Origin: Actinoplanes sp. NBC_00393
GTDB lineage: Bacteria; Actinomycetota; Actinomycetes; Mycobacteriales; Micromonosporaceae
Assembly (NCBI RefSeq): GCF_036053395.1
Contig: NZ_CP107942.1
Location: 4,430,501 to 4,494,500 of the forward strand
Direction: 5' to 3'
Length of the DNA: 64,000 bases
In this document: positions 8,517 through 17,639 of the stretch, piece by piece
Numbering within the stretch: the first letter of the stretch is position 1
Layout of the letters: every line of letters starts with the position of its first letter
The notes under the pieces: model-generated
What the model was told of the DNA's origin: nothing
Seen by the model: only the letters and a program-made list of their open reading frames with translations
The model's database searches: none
Position numbers and translations under genes: made by a program

Positions 8517-8550
8517 GATGGCCATCACGATCGAACGAAAGGAAGTGCCG

Positions 8551-9483
8551 ATGACGGGCACCACGGTCAACACCGTCCTCGGCCCGGTTCCCGCTGATCA
8601 GCTGGGCGTCGTCTCGGTTCACGAGGCCCTGCTGTCGGTGGTTCCGGGCGCCGAGCACGCGTTCGACGTCGTCATCGACCGCGCCGAGATCTTCGAGACC
8701 CTGGCCGCGAAGCTGACCGCGTTCCGGGAGCACGGCGGCGGGACGATCGTCGACAGCACCGGCATGTTCCACGGCCGCGACGTGCGGCTGTACGAGGCAT
8801 TGTCCGCGAAGACCGGCGTGCACATCGTCGCCTCGACCGGGATGGGTCCCGAGGAGATGCTCGGCGGCTACTTCCTGACCCCGCAGACCAACCCGCCGAC
8901 GCCGTGGCCGGCCGAGAAGTTCGCCGACCTGTTCGCCAAGGAGGTCACCGAGGGCATGGTCGTCCCCCGGGTGGAGCGGCGCGCCGCCGCCGGCCTGGTC
9001 GTCACGGCCGCCACGCGCGAGGGCATGACAGCCACCGACGAGAGCCTGTTCCGCGGCGCCGCCCGCGCCGCGCTGGCCACCGGCGTTCCCGTCTCGATCC
9101 GTTGCGGTGATCTCGGGGTGGTCCTGGACGAAGGGCTGCCGGCGGACCGGGTCGTCGTCGGCGAACTCGACCGCCGCGATGCCAAACCCTTCGAAGCGGC
9201 CCGGCACGGCGCGTTCGTCGCACTGGACCACGTGGGCCTGAACGACGACGACGCCTACCTCGACGACGAGGAGCGCGTCGCCCTCGTGCTCGGCCTGATC
9301 GAAGCCGGACACGGCCACCAGATCCTGCTCTCCAGCAACGCCGTCGGGGTCGCGAAGGGGCACCCCGAACATGACCTGCCGTTCGAGTTCGTCCTGCGGA
9401 CGTTCGCGCCCCGCCTGCCCGCCGCCCATACCCGGCAGATCCTGGTGGACAACCCGCGCACCCTCTTGTCGAAAGAGAACTGA
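8551..9483 (+). CDS. phosphotriesterase-like protein lacking the metal centre (predicted pseudoenzyme)
   Basis: A 310-residue member of the amidohydrolase/phosphotriesterase superfamily, clearly paralogous to the next gene (shared VNTVLGP start, LSAKTGVHIVASTG, RAALATGVPV). Metal-binding positions of the family are nearly all replaced: the first HxH is H24-E-A26, the carboxylated Lys is Val151, the later His ligands are Arg184 and Glu205, and the last Asp is Asn263. The rest of the barrel looks intact, so this is not a decayed pseudogene but a protein under selection for something other than classical hydrolysis. AAAGGAAG at 8538-8545 places the start at ATG 8551. The next gene starts 2 nt after the stop, so a paired or heteromeric role is plausible (inference). 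Confidence 0.88.
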   Translation: MTGTTVNTVLGPVPADQLGVVSVHEALLSVVPGAEHAFDVVIDRAEIFETLAAKLTAFREHGGGTIVDSTGMFHGRDVRLYEALSAKTGVHIVASTGMGPEEMLGGYFLTPQTNPPTPWPAEKFADLFAKEVTEGMVVPRVERRAAAGLVVTAATREGMTATDESLFRGAARAALATGVPVSIRCGDLGVVLDEGLPADRVVVGELDRRDAKPFEAARHGAFVALDHVGLNDDDAYLDDEERVALVLGLIEAGHGHQILLSSNAVGVAKGHPEHDLPFEFVLRTFAPRLPAAHTRQILVDNPRTLLSKEN

Positions 9484-9485
9484 AG

Positions 9486-10442
9486 ATGTCGAGAGTGAAC
9501 ACCGTCCTGGGCCCGATCCCGGCCGAGGAGCTGGGCATCGTCGCCGTCCACGAGCACATCGGGTACGGCATGCCCGGCTCCGAACTCGACACCCGCTGGT
9601 GGAAGACGCCCGAGCAGCGCTACGCGGAGACGGTTCCGAAACTGCGGCAGTTCCATGAGTACGGCGGCGGCACCTTCGTCGACGCCACCGGCATCTGCAA
9701 CGGCCGCGACGTCGACTACTACCGCTCGCTGTCGGCGAAGACCGGCGTGCACATCGTCGCCTCCACCGGCTTCGTCGGCGGTGACACCGCGCTGCCGTTC
9801 TTCGCCCGCGCCACGGTCGACTACCTGGCCCGGCACTTCGTCCACGAGATCACCGTCGGCATCGGCACGAGCGGCGGCCGGGCCGGGATCATCAAGGTCG
9901 GGGTGAGCCGCGGCGGCAAGATGACCGACCTGGACAAGCGGATCTACCGCGCCGCCGCCCGGGCGGCGCTGCAGACCGGTGTGCCGGTGCTGACCCACCT
10001 CGCGATCGACGCGGAGAACGCGATCGCGATCTTCCGCGAGGAGGGCCTGCCGCTCGACCGGGTGCTGTTCGGCCACGTCGACGACGGCGTGAACGCCGAC
10101 AAGACCCGCGACGTGTGGATCGCCGAGCAGGGCGGCCGGATCGGTTTCGACACGTTCGGCTACGAGACCGAGCTGCCTGACCCGCCGTTCTGGGCCCGGC
10201 CGCGCCAGGAGCGCCTCGACCACTTCCTGCGCTTCATCGGCGGGGACGGCCGCATCTCGCAGGTCCTCGCCTCGGCCGACGCGAACTGCAGCCCGCTGGG
10301 CTGGCCCGGCGTGCAGGGCCACACCGTCAACTACATCTTCGAGCAGCTCATCCCGGATCTGCGCGCGGCCGGCCTGGACGCGGCCGCGATCAAGACGATC
10401 TTCGTCGACAACCCCGCAGAATTCCTGACCATTCAGAACTGA
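9486..10442 (+). CDS. phosphotriesterase-family metal hydrolase (lactonase/esterase)
   Basis: A 318-residue binuclear-metal hydrolase with the full ligand set: H22 and H24 (VHEHIGYG), carboxylated K137 (AGIIKVGVSRG), H171 (LTHLAID), H197 (FGHVDDG) and D265 (ASADANC). Members act on lactones, phosphotriesters or related esters. The size is usual for the family. It is the intact partner of the preceding ligand-poor paralogue, only 2 nt downstream, and 10 nt before the monooxygenase. The neighbourhood (monooxygenase, two serine hydrolases, MBL-fold hydrolase) suggests ring-opening or ester cleavage of an aromatic or macrocyclic lactone; the actual substrate cannot be read from sequence. Confidence 0.92.
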   Translation: MSRVNTVLGPIPAEELGIVAVHEHIGYGMPGSELDTRWWKTPEQRYAETVPKLRQFHEYGGGTFVDATGICNGRDVDYYRSLSAKTGVHIVASTGFVGGDTALPFFARATVDYLARHFVHEITVGIGTSGGRAGIIKVGVSRGGKMTDLDKRIYRAAARAALQTGVPVLTHLAIDAENAIAIFREEGLPLDRVLFGHVDDGVNADKTRDVWIAEQGGRIGFDTFGYETELPDPPFWARPRQERLDHFLRFIGGDGRISQVLASADANCSPLGWPGVQGHTVNYIFEQLIPDLRAAGLDAAAIKTIFVDNPAEFLTIQN

Positions 10443-10452
10443 GAGAGCACCC

Positions 10453-11565
10453 ATGGACATCAACGGCTTGAGAATCGCCATTGTCGGCGCGGGGTACGGG
10501 GGCGCCGCGGCGGCCAAGGCCCTCAGCCTGCTCGGCGCCGATGTCACCGTCTACGAGCAGGCGCCGCGGATCACCGAGGTCGGCGCCGGGATCGGCCTGC
10601 GCCCGTCCACCATGGCGCTGTTCCGCCGGTGGGGAATCCGGGACGCGATCGCCAGGGTGAGCTCGCCCAGCGACTACTTCCAGATCCTGACCGCCACCGG
10701 CGAGCCGATCATGCAGGAGGAGTGGCCGGAGAAGGACGTCTTCGACCACACCACCCACCTGATCCACCGCGGCGACTTCATCGACGCCCTGCTCGGTGAG
10801 CTGCCCGACGGCATGGTCCGGCTCGGCCACCGGCTGGAGCGCATCGACGGCAACGAGCTGACGTTCGCCGTCAATGGAGCGGACGGCGAGACCGTCACCG
10901 CCGACCTGATCATCGGCGCCGACGGCATCAAGTCGGTGGTGCGCCGGATGATCGGCGAAGAGAAGGAGCCGGTCTTCTCCGGGGAGCACGCCTACCGCGT
11001 GGTGATCGACATCGACGCCGCTCACGGCATGTGCACCGACGACAACCTGCGCATGTACATCGGCCGCGGCACCAAGGTCTACCTGCTACCGCTGCGCCAC
11101 CGCGACCAGGTGTCGTTCGACATCACCGCGCTGTGCCCGGACAGCACCTGGAACCCGGTCGTCACCAAGGACGACCTGCTCAAGACGGTCGAGGGCTTCG
11201 ACGAGCGGATCGTGAACATCACCCGCGACCTCGACATGACGACGGTGAACGTCAAGGCGGTCTACGACATCGACCCGATCGACACCTGGCACACCGACTC
11301 GGTCGTGCTGATCGGCGACGCTGCGCACTCGATGCTGCACCACCAGGGTCAGGGCGCCAACTCGGCGATCATGGACGCCGGTGCGCTCGCCGACGCGCTC
11401 GTCCGGGCCGATTCGGTCACGGAGGCGCTCGCCGCCTTCCAGGCCACCCGCAAGCCGGTGACCGACGAACTGCAGCGCATCTCGCGCCAAGGCTGGTCCG
11501 CCGACGAGGTCAATGATGTCTTCCCCGGCCAGAAGCCGGCGTCGCAGCAGCCGCGGGAGGCGTGA
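10453..11565 (+). CDS. FAD-dependent aromatic-ring monooxygenase-like protein
   Basis: A 370-residue group A flavoprotein monooxygenase. The N-terminal Rossmann motif is VGAGYGGAAAAKAL, the DG motif is IIGADGIKSVVR, and the GD motif with its following helix is VVLIGDAAHSMLHHQGQGANSA. These three motifs define the salicylate hydroxylase/PHBH-like class, which hydroxylates aromatic substrates with NAD(P)H and O2. In the usual class the GD motif is followed by a Pro (HxxxPxxGQG); here the Pro position is occupied by His (MLHHQGQG). The gene lies mid-operon with short gaps on both sides (GAGAG ribosome-binding site before ATG 10453), so it is probably co-expressed with the hydrolases and provides the oxidative step. 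Confidence 0.9.
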   Translation: MDINGLRIAIVGAGYGGAAAAKALSLLGADVTVYEQAPRITEVGAGIGLRPSTMALFRRWGIRDAIARVSSPSDYFQILTATGEPIMQEEWPEKDVFDHTTHLIHRGDFIDALLGELPDGMVRLGHRLERIDGNELTFAVNGADGETVTADLIIGADGIKSVVRRMIGEEKEPVFSGEHAYRVVIDIDAAHGMCTDDNLRMYIGRGTKVYLLPLRHRDQVSFDITALCPDSTWNPVVTKDDLLKTVEGFDERIVNITRDLDMTTVNVKAVYDIDPIDTWHTDSVVLIGDAAHSMLHHQGQGANSAIMDAGALADALVRADSVTEALAAFQATRKPVTDELQRISRQGWSADEVNDVFPGQKPASQQPREA

Positions 11566-11567
11566 CG

Positions 11568-12434
11568 ATGCCGCTGCATCCCGAGATCGCCAAGGTTCTC
11601 GCGACCCTGCCGGCGCCGCCGCCGGGTCCGCTCGACCCGGTCGCCATGCGCGCGGCCGAAGCCCGGCCGGAAGTGACCACGACGTTGCACGGGGTCGAGG
11701 ACACCACCGTGGGCGAGGTTCCGATCAGGATCTACACACCCGATGATCCGTACGGAAAAATTGTCTTCTTTCATGGCGGCGCCTTCTTCCTCGGCAGCCT
11801 GGACACTCACGACCACGTGGCCCGGTCCCTCGCGAAAGCGACCGGCTTCCAGGTGATCTCCGTCGGCTACCGGCTCGCCCCCGAGGCAGCCTTCCCGGCC
11901 GGCCTCGACGACTGCTACGCGGTGGTGCGCTGGGCAGCCGGCGAAACCGGAACCGTGGCGATCGCCGGTGACAGCTCCGGCGGCACCTTCGCCGCCGCCA
12001 TCGCCGCGATGGCCCACGACGACGGCTTCGACCGGATCAGCCACCAGATCCTCTACTACCCATCGCTCGACCTGGACTTCGACGAGGACCGCTACCCGTC
12101 GCTGCGGGAGAACGCCGTCGGCTACGGCCTGGAGACCGCCGGTCTGAAGCCGTTCAACGCCTTCTACCTCGCCAGCGGCGCCGACCCGGCCGACCCGCGG
12201 GTCTCCCCGATCAAGCGCACCGACCTCACCGGCCTGCCGCCGGCGCTGATCGTCACCGGCGAACTGGACCCGCTGCGCGACGAGGCCGAACTCTACGGTC
12301 TGCGCCTGCGCGCCGCCGGAGTCCCGGTCACGGTGAGCCGCTACGCCGGCGCCGGCCACGGCTTCGTCCAGCACTTCTCCTGGATCCCGGAATATCACCG
12401 GGCGTTCGAGGAGACCGCGGAGTTCCTGCGGTGA
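11568..12434 (+). CDS. alpha/beta hydrolase, hormone-sensitive-lipase type esterase
   Basis: A 288-residue esterase of the HSL family (family IV). The oxyanion-hole motif is FHGGAFF, the nucleophile lies in GDSSGG, the acid is in ELDPLRDE, and the catalytic His is in GAGHGF. GGGAGG at 11555-11560 sits 7 nt upstream of ATG 11568; the GTG at 11562 is too close to it to be the start. The gene begins 2 nt after the monooxygenase stop and its own stop overlaps the start of the MBL-fold gene. It probably cleaves a short-chain or aromatic ester made in the preceding steps (inference). Confidence 0.92.
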   Translation: MPLHPEIAKVLATLPAPPPGPLDPVAMRAAEARPEVTTTLHGVEDTTVGEVPIRIYTPDDPYGKIVFFHGGAFFLGSLDTHDHVARSLAKATGFQVISVGYRLAPEAAFPAGLDDCYAVVRWAAGETGTVAIAGDSSGGTFAAAIAAMAHDDGFDRISHQILYYPSLDLDFDEDRYPSLRENAVGYGLETAGLKPFNAFYLASGADPADPRVSPIKRTDLTGLPPALIVTGELDPLRDEAELYGLRLRAAGVPVTVSRYAGAGHGFVQHFSWIPEYHRAFEETAEFLR

Positions 12435-13315
12435 ACGTCCATCCGCTCTACTCGCCGTGGGGACGGTTCGGGCTCTACAGCTTCTACCTCGACGCCCCGG
12501 AACCGGCGATCGTCGACACCGGCATCGCCTCCTCCCCCGCCGAGGGCATGGCCCCCGCGCTGGAGCAACTCGGCCGCCGCATCGAGGACGTGCGCTGGAT
12601 CCTGCTCACCCACGGTCACATCGATCACATCGGCGGCGCGTACGCGTTGTGGGAACTGACCGGCCGCCGCGCCCGGCTGGTCATCCACGAGGCCGATGCG
12701 CCGCTGCTGCGCTCGCGCCGCGCCCACGTGCGGGAACGGGACGACGCCGGCAAGGCTGCGGCGCAGCTCGCGACGGCGGAGACGGTCATCTCCGGCGAGA
12801 TGGAGCCGACGCTGCTGGTCAAGGGCGGCGAGACCCTGTCGCTGGGTGGTGACGTGACCGTTTCCGTGCACGCGATCCCCGGTCACACGGCCGGATCGGT
12901 CGCCTACGTCGTCGACGGGCAGGGCGACGTGTTCGTCGGTGACGCCGTGCAGATCCACGGGGCGGCGAACCACTTCCCCGGATACGAGAACCCGGCCGCC
13001 TACCGGGAGAGTCTCCGCTACCTGCGGGACACGGTTCGTCCGCGTCACCTGTATCTGGGCCATCCCTACCGGCGGACCGACGGCACGGCTTACGGCGTAC
13101 AACTCAATGCTGATGAAGCGCGTGCGGCGCTGCAGGAAAGTCTCGACATCGAAGCCCGCGTCGCTGCCGCGGCCGAAGGCCCGCGCGGGCCGAGCGACTC
13201 CCCCTACTCCCCGTTCGCCGGCGCCGCCGGCCAACTCGGCTACCGCGGCGACCCCACCCTGGAACCGTCGCCGTTCTTCACGACGATGCACGGATACGTC
13301 AAGGACAAAGCATGA
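12431..13315 (+). CDS. metallo-beta-lactamase-fold hydrolase
   Basis: A 294-residue MBL-fold protein with the complete zinc set: THGHIDH (HxHxDH), H in PGHTAGS, D in VFVGDAV, and H in LYLGHPYR. The layout resembles AHL-lactonase or glyoxalase II-like members, and no signal peptide is present. The GTG start overlaps the preceding stop (GTGA) and the stop overlaps the following ATG (ATGA), so translation is coupled through the operon. Two different metal hydrolases capable of lactone cleavage (this and the phosphotriesterase) in one operon make a lactone or thioester intermediate a reasonable guess. Confidence 0.9.
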   Translation: MNVHPLYSPWGRFGLYSFYLDAPEPAIVDTGIASSPAEGMAPALEQLGRRIEDVRWILLTHGHIDHIGGAYALWELTGRRARLVIHEADAPLLRSRRAHVRERDDAGKAAAQLATAETVISGEMEPTLLVKGGETLSLGGDVTVSVHAIPGHTAGSVAYVVDGQGDVFVGDAVQIHGAANHFPGYENPAAYRESLRYLRDTVRPRHLYLGHPYRRTDGTAYGVQLNADEARAALQESLDIEARVAAAAEGPRGPSDSPYSPFAGAAGQLGYRGDPTLEPSPFFTTMHGYVKDKA

Positions 13316-14991
13316 TCAAGGTACGCAAGGACCTGCGGATCCCGATGCGCGACGGCGTCGAACTGGCCGCCGACGCCTACCACGACGGCTCGGACGAGCG
13401 GCCGCGCCCGGCGCTGATCGCGATGAGCGCCTACGGCAAAAAGCTGCAGGCGCTCGCGCTGACCACGCCGCCGCAGCGGCGGCCGAGCCCGATGTGGGAC
13501 GGCTGCATCGAGGCCGGCGACATCGCCCGGGTGGTCAGTGAGGGGTACGTCCACGTCATCGGCGACATGCGCGGCACCGGCGACTCCGGCGGCGTGATGA
13601 TCGGCAACTACAACTTCGGCGGTGTCCCCCAGGGCCAGGACCTGTACGACGTGATCGAGTGGGTCGCCGCGCAGCCGTGGTGTGACGGCAACGTCGGCAT
13701 GATCGGCATCTCCTACTTCGGGTCGATGCAGGTCCTCGCCGCCGCCGAACGCCCGCCGCACCTCAAGGCGATCTTCGTCAGCGGCGGCCACTTCGACTTC
13801 TACGAGACCACGTACCACGGCGGCGTCATGTGGTTCATGCCGCGCGCGGCCCGCGAGGGACGCGGCGGCGACTCCGGCATCGCGCACACCAACGTCCAGT
13901 CCCGGATGCTTTCTCAGTTCTCTGCGGACGAGATCGAGAAGTTGGTCGCGAAGCGGCTCCAAGATCCGGACGTGGCCGCCTGGCCCAACCTGGTGCACGT
14001 CCTGCGCTACCCGAAGAACCGCGAACTCTGGTTCGACATCGTCATGAACGAGCTCGACGGTGACTGGTACGAGCAGCGCAACCCGATCACCCTGGCTGCG
14101 AACATCGACATCCCGGTCTACCTGCAGATCGACCAGGGCCGCGGCTGGACCGTCGACGGCCACATCGAGCTCTTCGACGTGCTGACGGGCCCGAAGAAGC
14201 TGGACATCGGCTCCTACCCGCCGATGCAGTCGCGCCCCTGGATCGAGGAGCACGACAAGATGTTCCGCTGGTACGACTACTGGCTCAAGGGCATCGACAA
14301 CGGGATCATGGACGAGCCGGCGGTCAGCGTCTTCGTCGAAGGCTCCCGGTCCGTGGTCACCGGAAGCCAGTGGCCGCCTCGCCCGGTGGCATACCGATCG
14401 CTCTACCTGCGCCCGCGCCACAAGATCTCCAGCGAGCCCGAGCTGATGGAGGACGTCGCGCCCGACGGCTTCTACCAGGCCCCGCTGACCGTGACCGACA
14501 CCGTGCAGGTCGTCACCTGGACCAGCGAGCCGTTCGAGCAGGCGGTGGAGATGATCGGCACCGGTGCCGCCCACCTGTTCGTCGAGATCGATCAGGAGGA
14601 CACCAACCTCATCCTGCGCCTGTGGGACACCGCCCCGACCGGGACCCGCCAGCTGATCACCACCGGCTTCCTCAAGGCGTCACACCGCGAACTCGACGAA
14701 CGCACCACCGAGGGCAACCCCTACCACCCGCACACCCGCGCGGTGCCGGTCGAGCCGGGCAAGATCGAGGAGTACGTGGTACGCCTCTACCCGTTCGCCA
14801 GCACCTTCCGCCCCGGCCACCGCCTGGTCGTGGAACTCTCCAACGACGAGCCCCTCGCCGACGCGCACAACGCGCTGCTGCCCCCGGACGCCTTCCACCT
14901 GCCGGTGGGCCGCCCGGTAACCCACAAGATCTACCGAGACGCCCAGCACCCGTCCCGGCTGGTCCTGCCGTTCACCGCGGACAGGGTTTGA
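13312..14991 (+). CDS. CocE/NonD-type alpha/beta hydrolase (X-Pro dipeptidyl-peptidase fold)
   Basis: A 559-residue serine hydrolase of the CocE/NonD family: an N-terminal alpha/beta-hydrolase domain with the strand VIGDMRGTGDSGG and the nucleophile elbow GISYFG, followed by a C-terminal jelly-roll domain (from about residue 350, with RLVVELSN near the end). Relatives cleave cocaine, cephalosporin esters or nonactin. Where cocaine esterase has a clear GPW-H catalytic-His segment, this protein reads YPPMQSRPWIEEHDKMF, so the catalytic His is not obvious. The ATG overlaps the MBL-fold stop. It is the last gene of the island and is followed 3 nt later by a strong hairpin. Confidence 0.9.
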   Translation: MIKVRKDLRIPMRDGVELAADAYHDGSDERPRPALIAMSAYGKKLQALALTTPPQRRPSPMWDGCIEAGDIARVVSEGYVHVIGDMRGTGDSGGVMIGNYNFGGVPQGQDLYDVIEWVAAQPWCDGNVGMIGISYFGSMQVLAAAERPPHLKAIFVSGGHFDFYETTYHGGVMWFMPRAAREGRGGDSGIAHTNVQSRMLSQFSADEIEKLVAKRLQDPDVAAWPNLVHVLRYPKNRELWFDIVMNELDGDWYEQRNPITLAANIDIPVYLQIDQGRGWTVDGHIELFDVLTGPKKLDIGSYPPMQSRPWIEEHDKMFRWYDYWLKGIDNGIMDEPAVSVFVEGSRSVVTGSQWPPRPVAYRSLYLRPRHKISSEPELMEDVAPDGFYQAPLTVTDTVQVVTWTSEPFEQAVEMIGTGAAHLFVEIDQEDTNLILRLWDTAPTGTRQLITTGFLKASHRELDERTTEGNPYHPHTRAVPVEPGKIEEYVVRLYPFASTFRPGHRLVVELSNDEPLADAHNALLPPDAFHLPVGRPVTHKIYRDAQHPSRLVLPFTADRV

Positions 14992-14994
14992 TTC

Positions 14995-15030
14995 GCGGGG
15001 TCGCAGGCGGGCGCCCGCCTTCGACCCCGC
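14995..15030. terminator. bidirectional terminator hairpin
   Basis: A perfect 16-bp palindrome AGGCGGGCGCCCGCCT (15005-15020) is extended on both sides by GCGGGGTCG (14995-15003) and CGACCCCGC (15022-15030), separated from it by single mismatched bases. It sits between the convergent ends of the catabolic operon and the STAND regulator. Confidence 0.85.
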
Positions 15031-15035
15031 TCGGC

Positions 15036-17540
15036 CTAAAGCCCGATCCGGGCGCGATCGGGTAGGTCCTGCTCAACGGCGTAGTCCAGGGCGGCCCTCC
15101 GGTGCGTGCCGGCAGCGGCCGGGTCGCCCTGTGCGGCCAGCGCCCGGCAGAGCAGAACGTGTAGCCGCATGGCTGTCAACTGGTGACCGGCCCGCTCATA
15201 GCGGTCCAGCGCCGGAGTGCCGACGGCAAGCACCTCGTCGAGCCGGCCGGACCGTAGGTGGGCCTCGACGATGGCGGCATGTGCCCAGTCGTCGCCCGAG
15301 GAGCTGTAGAGCCCTCGGTCCATGAGTTCGGTCAGCGTGTTCGCCCAGGTGAGGGCCTCGTCATGGCGCCCGGTGCGTGCGCAGGTGAGGACCAGCCCGG
15401 CCACCGCGTCGTACAGGTCGACTTCGCTGCCGATGGCGGCCGCCGCCTCGTGGGCCTGGCGGAGCAGCGGATCGGCGGCTCTTGGATCACCCATTTCCAG
15501 ATGCGTCATGCCCAGGCTGGTCTTGACCATCGCCGTCAGCTGGACGGCGCCACTGCGCTCCGCGAGGGCCAGGCATTCCGCGTTGAGGCGCAGCGCCTCT
15601 CTGTACTCCCCGCAGATCCGATGGACGACAGCCAGATTGCAGATGTGGCTCGGGTTGATCTTCGACGGGTCGACCGGGATCCCCGTGAGGTGCCGCCGGG
15701 CACGCACAATGTCACCGAGCCGGATGCAGATGTCGCCCAGATTGTTCGCGGCTGCTTCCGCACCCCGGTCATGGCGGACGTCGACGAACTGTTCCCGTGC
15801 AGTCTCCAACTCGTGCGCCGCCGCTCGAAGATCGTCCATCGTGACCGCCACCATGCTCAGGAACATGTGGCACAGGGCTTGCCCCAGGGTGTGCCCGGCG
15901 ACTTGAGCTGCCCGCAGGCCGGCCCGGGCGACGGCGAGCTTCTCGGTGCTGGAGCTTCGGGTATGCAAAAACCCACGCAGGCCATGGGCGAGATGCCATG
16001 CGAACGGCGCCGGCCCGAACTCGGCCGCGTACGTGACCGCTTGGGTGAGATTGGGCAGCTCAGCTGCCAGCCATGCCTGTGCCTCGCCGACATCCTTGAA
16101 GTCATACGGCGTGCCGTTGAGGGAGAGTTCCGTGCGGTCTTCGATCCAGAAGGTGGGCAGCATGACGCGGGTCGCCGCGTCCGTGTTGACGACATACCAG
16201 GACAGGAGTCGATGCAAAGCGTCCGGATCGGCTTCCCGGCGGCGCCGTGCATAGAGCGTCAGCAGGTCGTGCATGCGGTAGCGACCGGGGCCGGCCTCGA
16301 ACAGCAGGTGTGCGGTGAACAACTGCTCCAGCTCGGGCACGGGGTCTGTCGGAGCCCTGCCCAGAAGGACTGCTGAGCCATCGCGCGTCATCTCCGGCCC
16401 GGGTGCGAGGCCGAACAACCGGAAGAGGCGTTGCGTCTCCGATGGCAGAAGCCGGTACGACATGTCGAGGGCCGCGGCCACCGCGCTCTCCGGGTCGCCA
16501 ACAACATGAAGTTGCTCGAGCAGATCTGCGCTCTCCAGCTCACGGACCACGCCGGCGATCGTCTGGCTGGGCCGCCCGGCGAGGTTGGCGGCCGTGATCC
16601 GGAGCGCGAGGGGCAGGTGTGCGCAGAGATCGGCGAGTCGTGCGGCGGCTTCGGGGTCGGCTGCCACCCGGTCGGCCCCGAGGTGGACGGCGAGCAACTC
16701 GACGGAGTCGGCCAGGTCGAGGGTGCCGAGAGTGATGCGGGCTGCCCCGTCGCGGACCACCAGTCCGGTGAGCGCGTCACGGCGGGTTATCACAGCGTGG
16801 GAATGCGGGCCGCTCGGCAGCATCGGTCGTACCTGTGCGGCATCCAGCGCATTGTCGAGGACGATCAGTACGCGGCGCTCGGCCAGCACCGAGCGGTACA
16901 TACCGACGAGCAGGTTCAGGTCGACGGGTATGCGCTCGCCCGGGACGTCCAGCGACTGCAGCAGAAAAGACAGCGCCTCCCCGAGCCCGATCACCGGATC
17001 GCCGGTGTGCCCGCGCAGGTCGAGGTAGAGACGGCCGTCCGGATAGCGGTCGGCGATTCGATAAGCCCAATGCACGGCCAGAGCCGTCTTGCCGACACCC
17101 GCGGTACCGGTGATCAACGTTGCGGGCGCTGCTCCCTGCAAACCGGTCAGCGCAGCGAGTGCTTCGGAACGGCCCACGAAGCCGGTGACGTCCGACGGGA
17201 GCTGGTGAGGCACCCAACTCTTCGGCACCCGAGTGGATGTCGAGGCGCTGTCGATCCGCTGACGCAGCGAGTACCAGGCCCGTTCCCACCGCGCGGCCTG
17301 CGACGAATCCGCACCGCAGGCCCGGACAAGCGCCCGAACGATCTCCAGAGGCGGCAACCGGCGGCGTCGCGGGTTCAGCGCGTCGGACAGAGTGCTCGTA
17401 GCTATCCCGGTGCGCCGGTGCAGAACCTCGAGGGAGGGATCTCCGGCCCACAGCTTGACCGTCCGCAGCGCCCGTACGAAAGCCGCGATGTCCTCCGCCT
17501 CGCCAGGATCGGGAAAGCCCTCGTCGTCAGCCGAGCTCAT
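15036..17540 (-). CDS. STAND-type regulator: HTH, NB-ARC ATPase, TPR
   Basis: An 834-residue signal-transduction ATPase. Residues 15-95 form an N-terminal helical DNA-binding-like region (EVLHRRTGIATSTLSDAL, XRE-like). The NB-ARC domain has Walker A GTAGVGKT at 145-152, Walker B as VLIVLDNA, and an LPLALR segment where GLPLAL is expected. From about residue 480 come TPR-like helical repeats to the end. Related regulators in actinomycetes control secondary metabolism or stress genes. ATG 17540 is taken as the start because the frame upstream (to 17861) has no conserved content. The gene converges on the island's terminator and diverges from a small gene at 17640. Confidence 0.9.
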   Translation of the reverse strand: MSSADDEGFPDPGEAEDIAAFVRALRTVKLWAGDPSLEVLHRRTGIATSTLSDALNPRRRRLPPLEIVRALVRACGADSSQAARWERAWYSLRQRIDSASTSTRVPKSWVPHQLPSDVTGFVGRSEALAALTGLQGAAPATLITGTAGVGKTALAVHWAYRIADRYPDGRLYLDLRGHTGDPVIGLGEALSFLLQSLDVPGERIPVDLNLLVGMYRSVLAERRVLIVLDNALDAAQVRPMLPSGPHSHAVITRRDALTGLVVRDGAARITLGTLDLADSVELLAVHLGADRVAADPEAAARLADLCAHLPLALRITAANLAGRPSQTIAGVVRELESADLLEQLHVVGDPESAVAAALDMSYRLLPSETQRLFRLFGLAPGPEMTRDGSAVLLGRAPTDPVPELEQLFTAHLLFEAGPGRYRMHDLLTLYARRRREADPDALHRLLSWYVVNTDAATRVMLPTFWIEDRTELSLNGTPYDFKDVGEAQAWLAAELPNLTQAVTYAAEFGPAPFAWHLAHGLRGFLHTRSSSTEKLAVARAGLRAAQVAGHTLGQALCHMFLSMVAVTMDDLRAAAHELETAREQFVDVRHDRGAEAAANNLGDICIRLGDIVRARRHLTGIPVDPSKINPSHICNLAVVHRICGEYREALRLNAECLALAERSGAVQLTAMVKTSLGMTHLEMGDPRAADPLLRQAHEAAAAIGSEVDLYDAVAGLVLTCARTGRHDEALTWANTLTELMDRGLYSSSGDDWAHAAIVEAHLRSGRLDEVLAVGTPALDRYERAGHQLTAMRLHVLLCRALAAQGDPAAAGTHRRAALDYAVEQDLPDRARIGL

Positions 17541-17639
17541 CCGGGTCTGTCCGAGCTCGGCCGCGCGGCTGGCCGACAGCCGGTGGACGGAGTGGAATCG
17601 CAGCGGCGGAATCACCCATCGACACCTCCGGAGGCCTCC

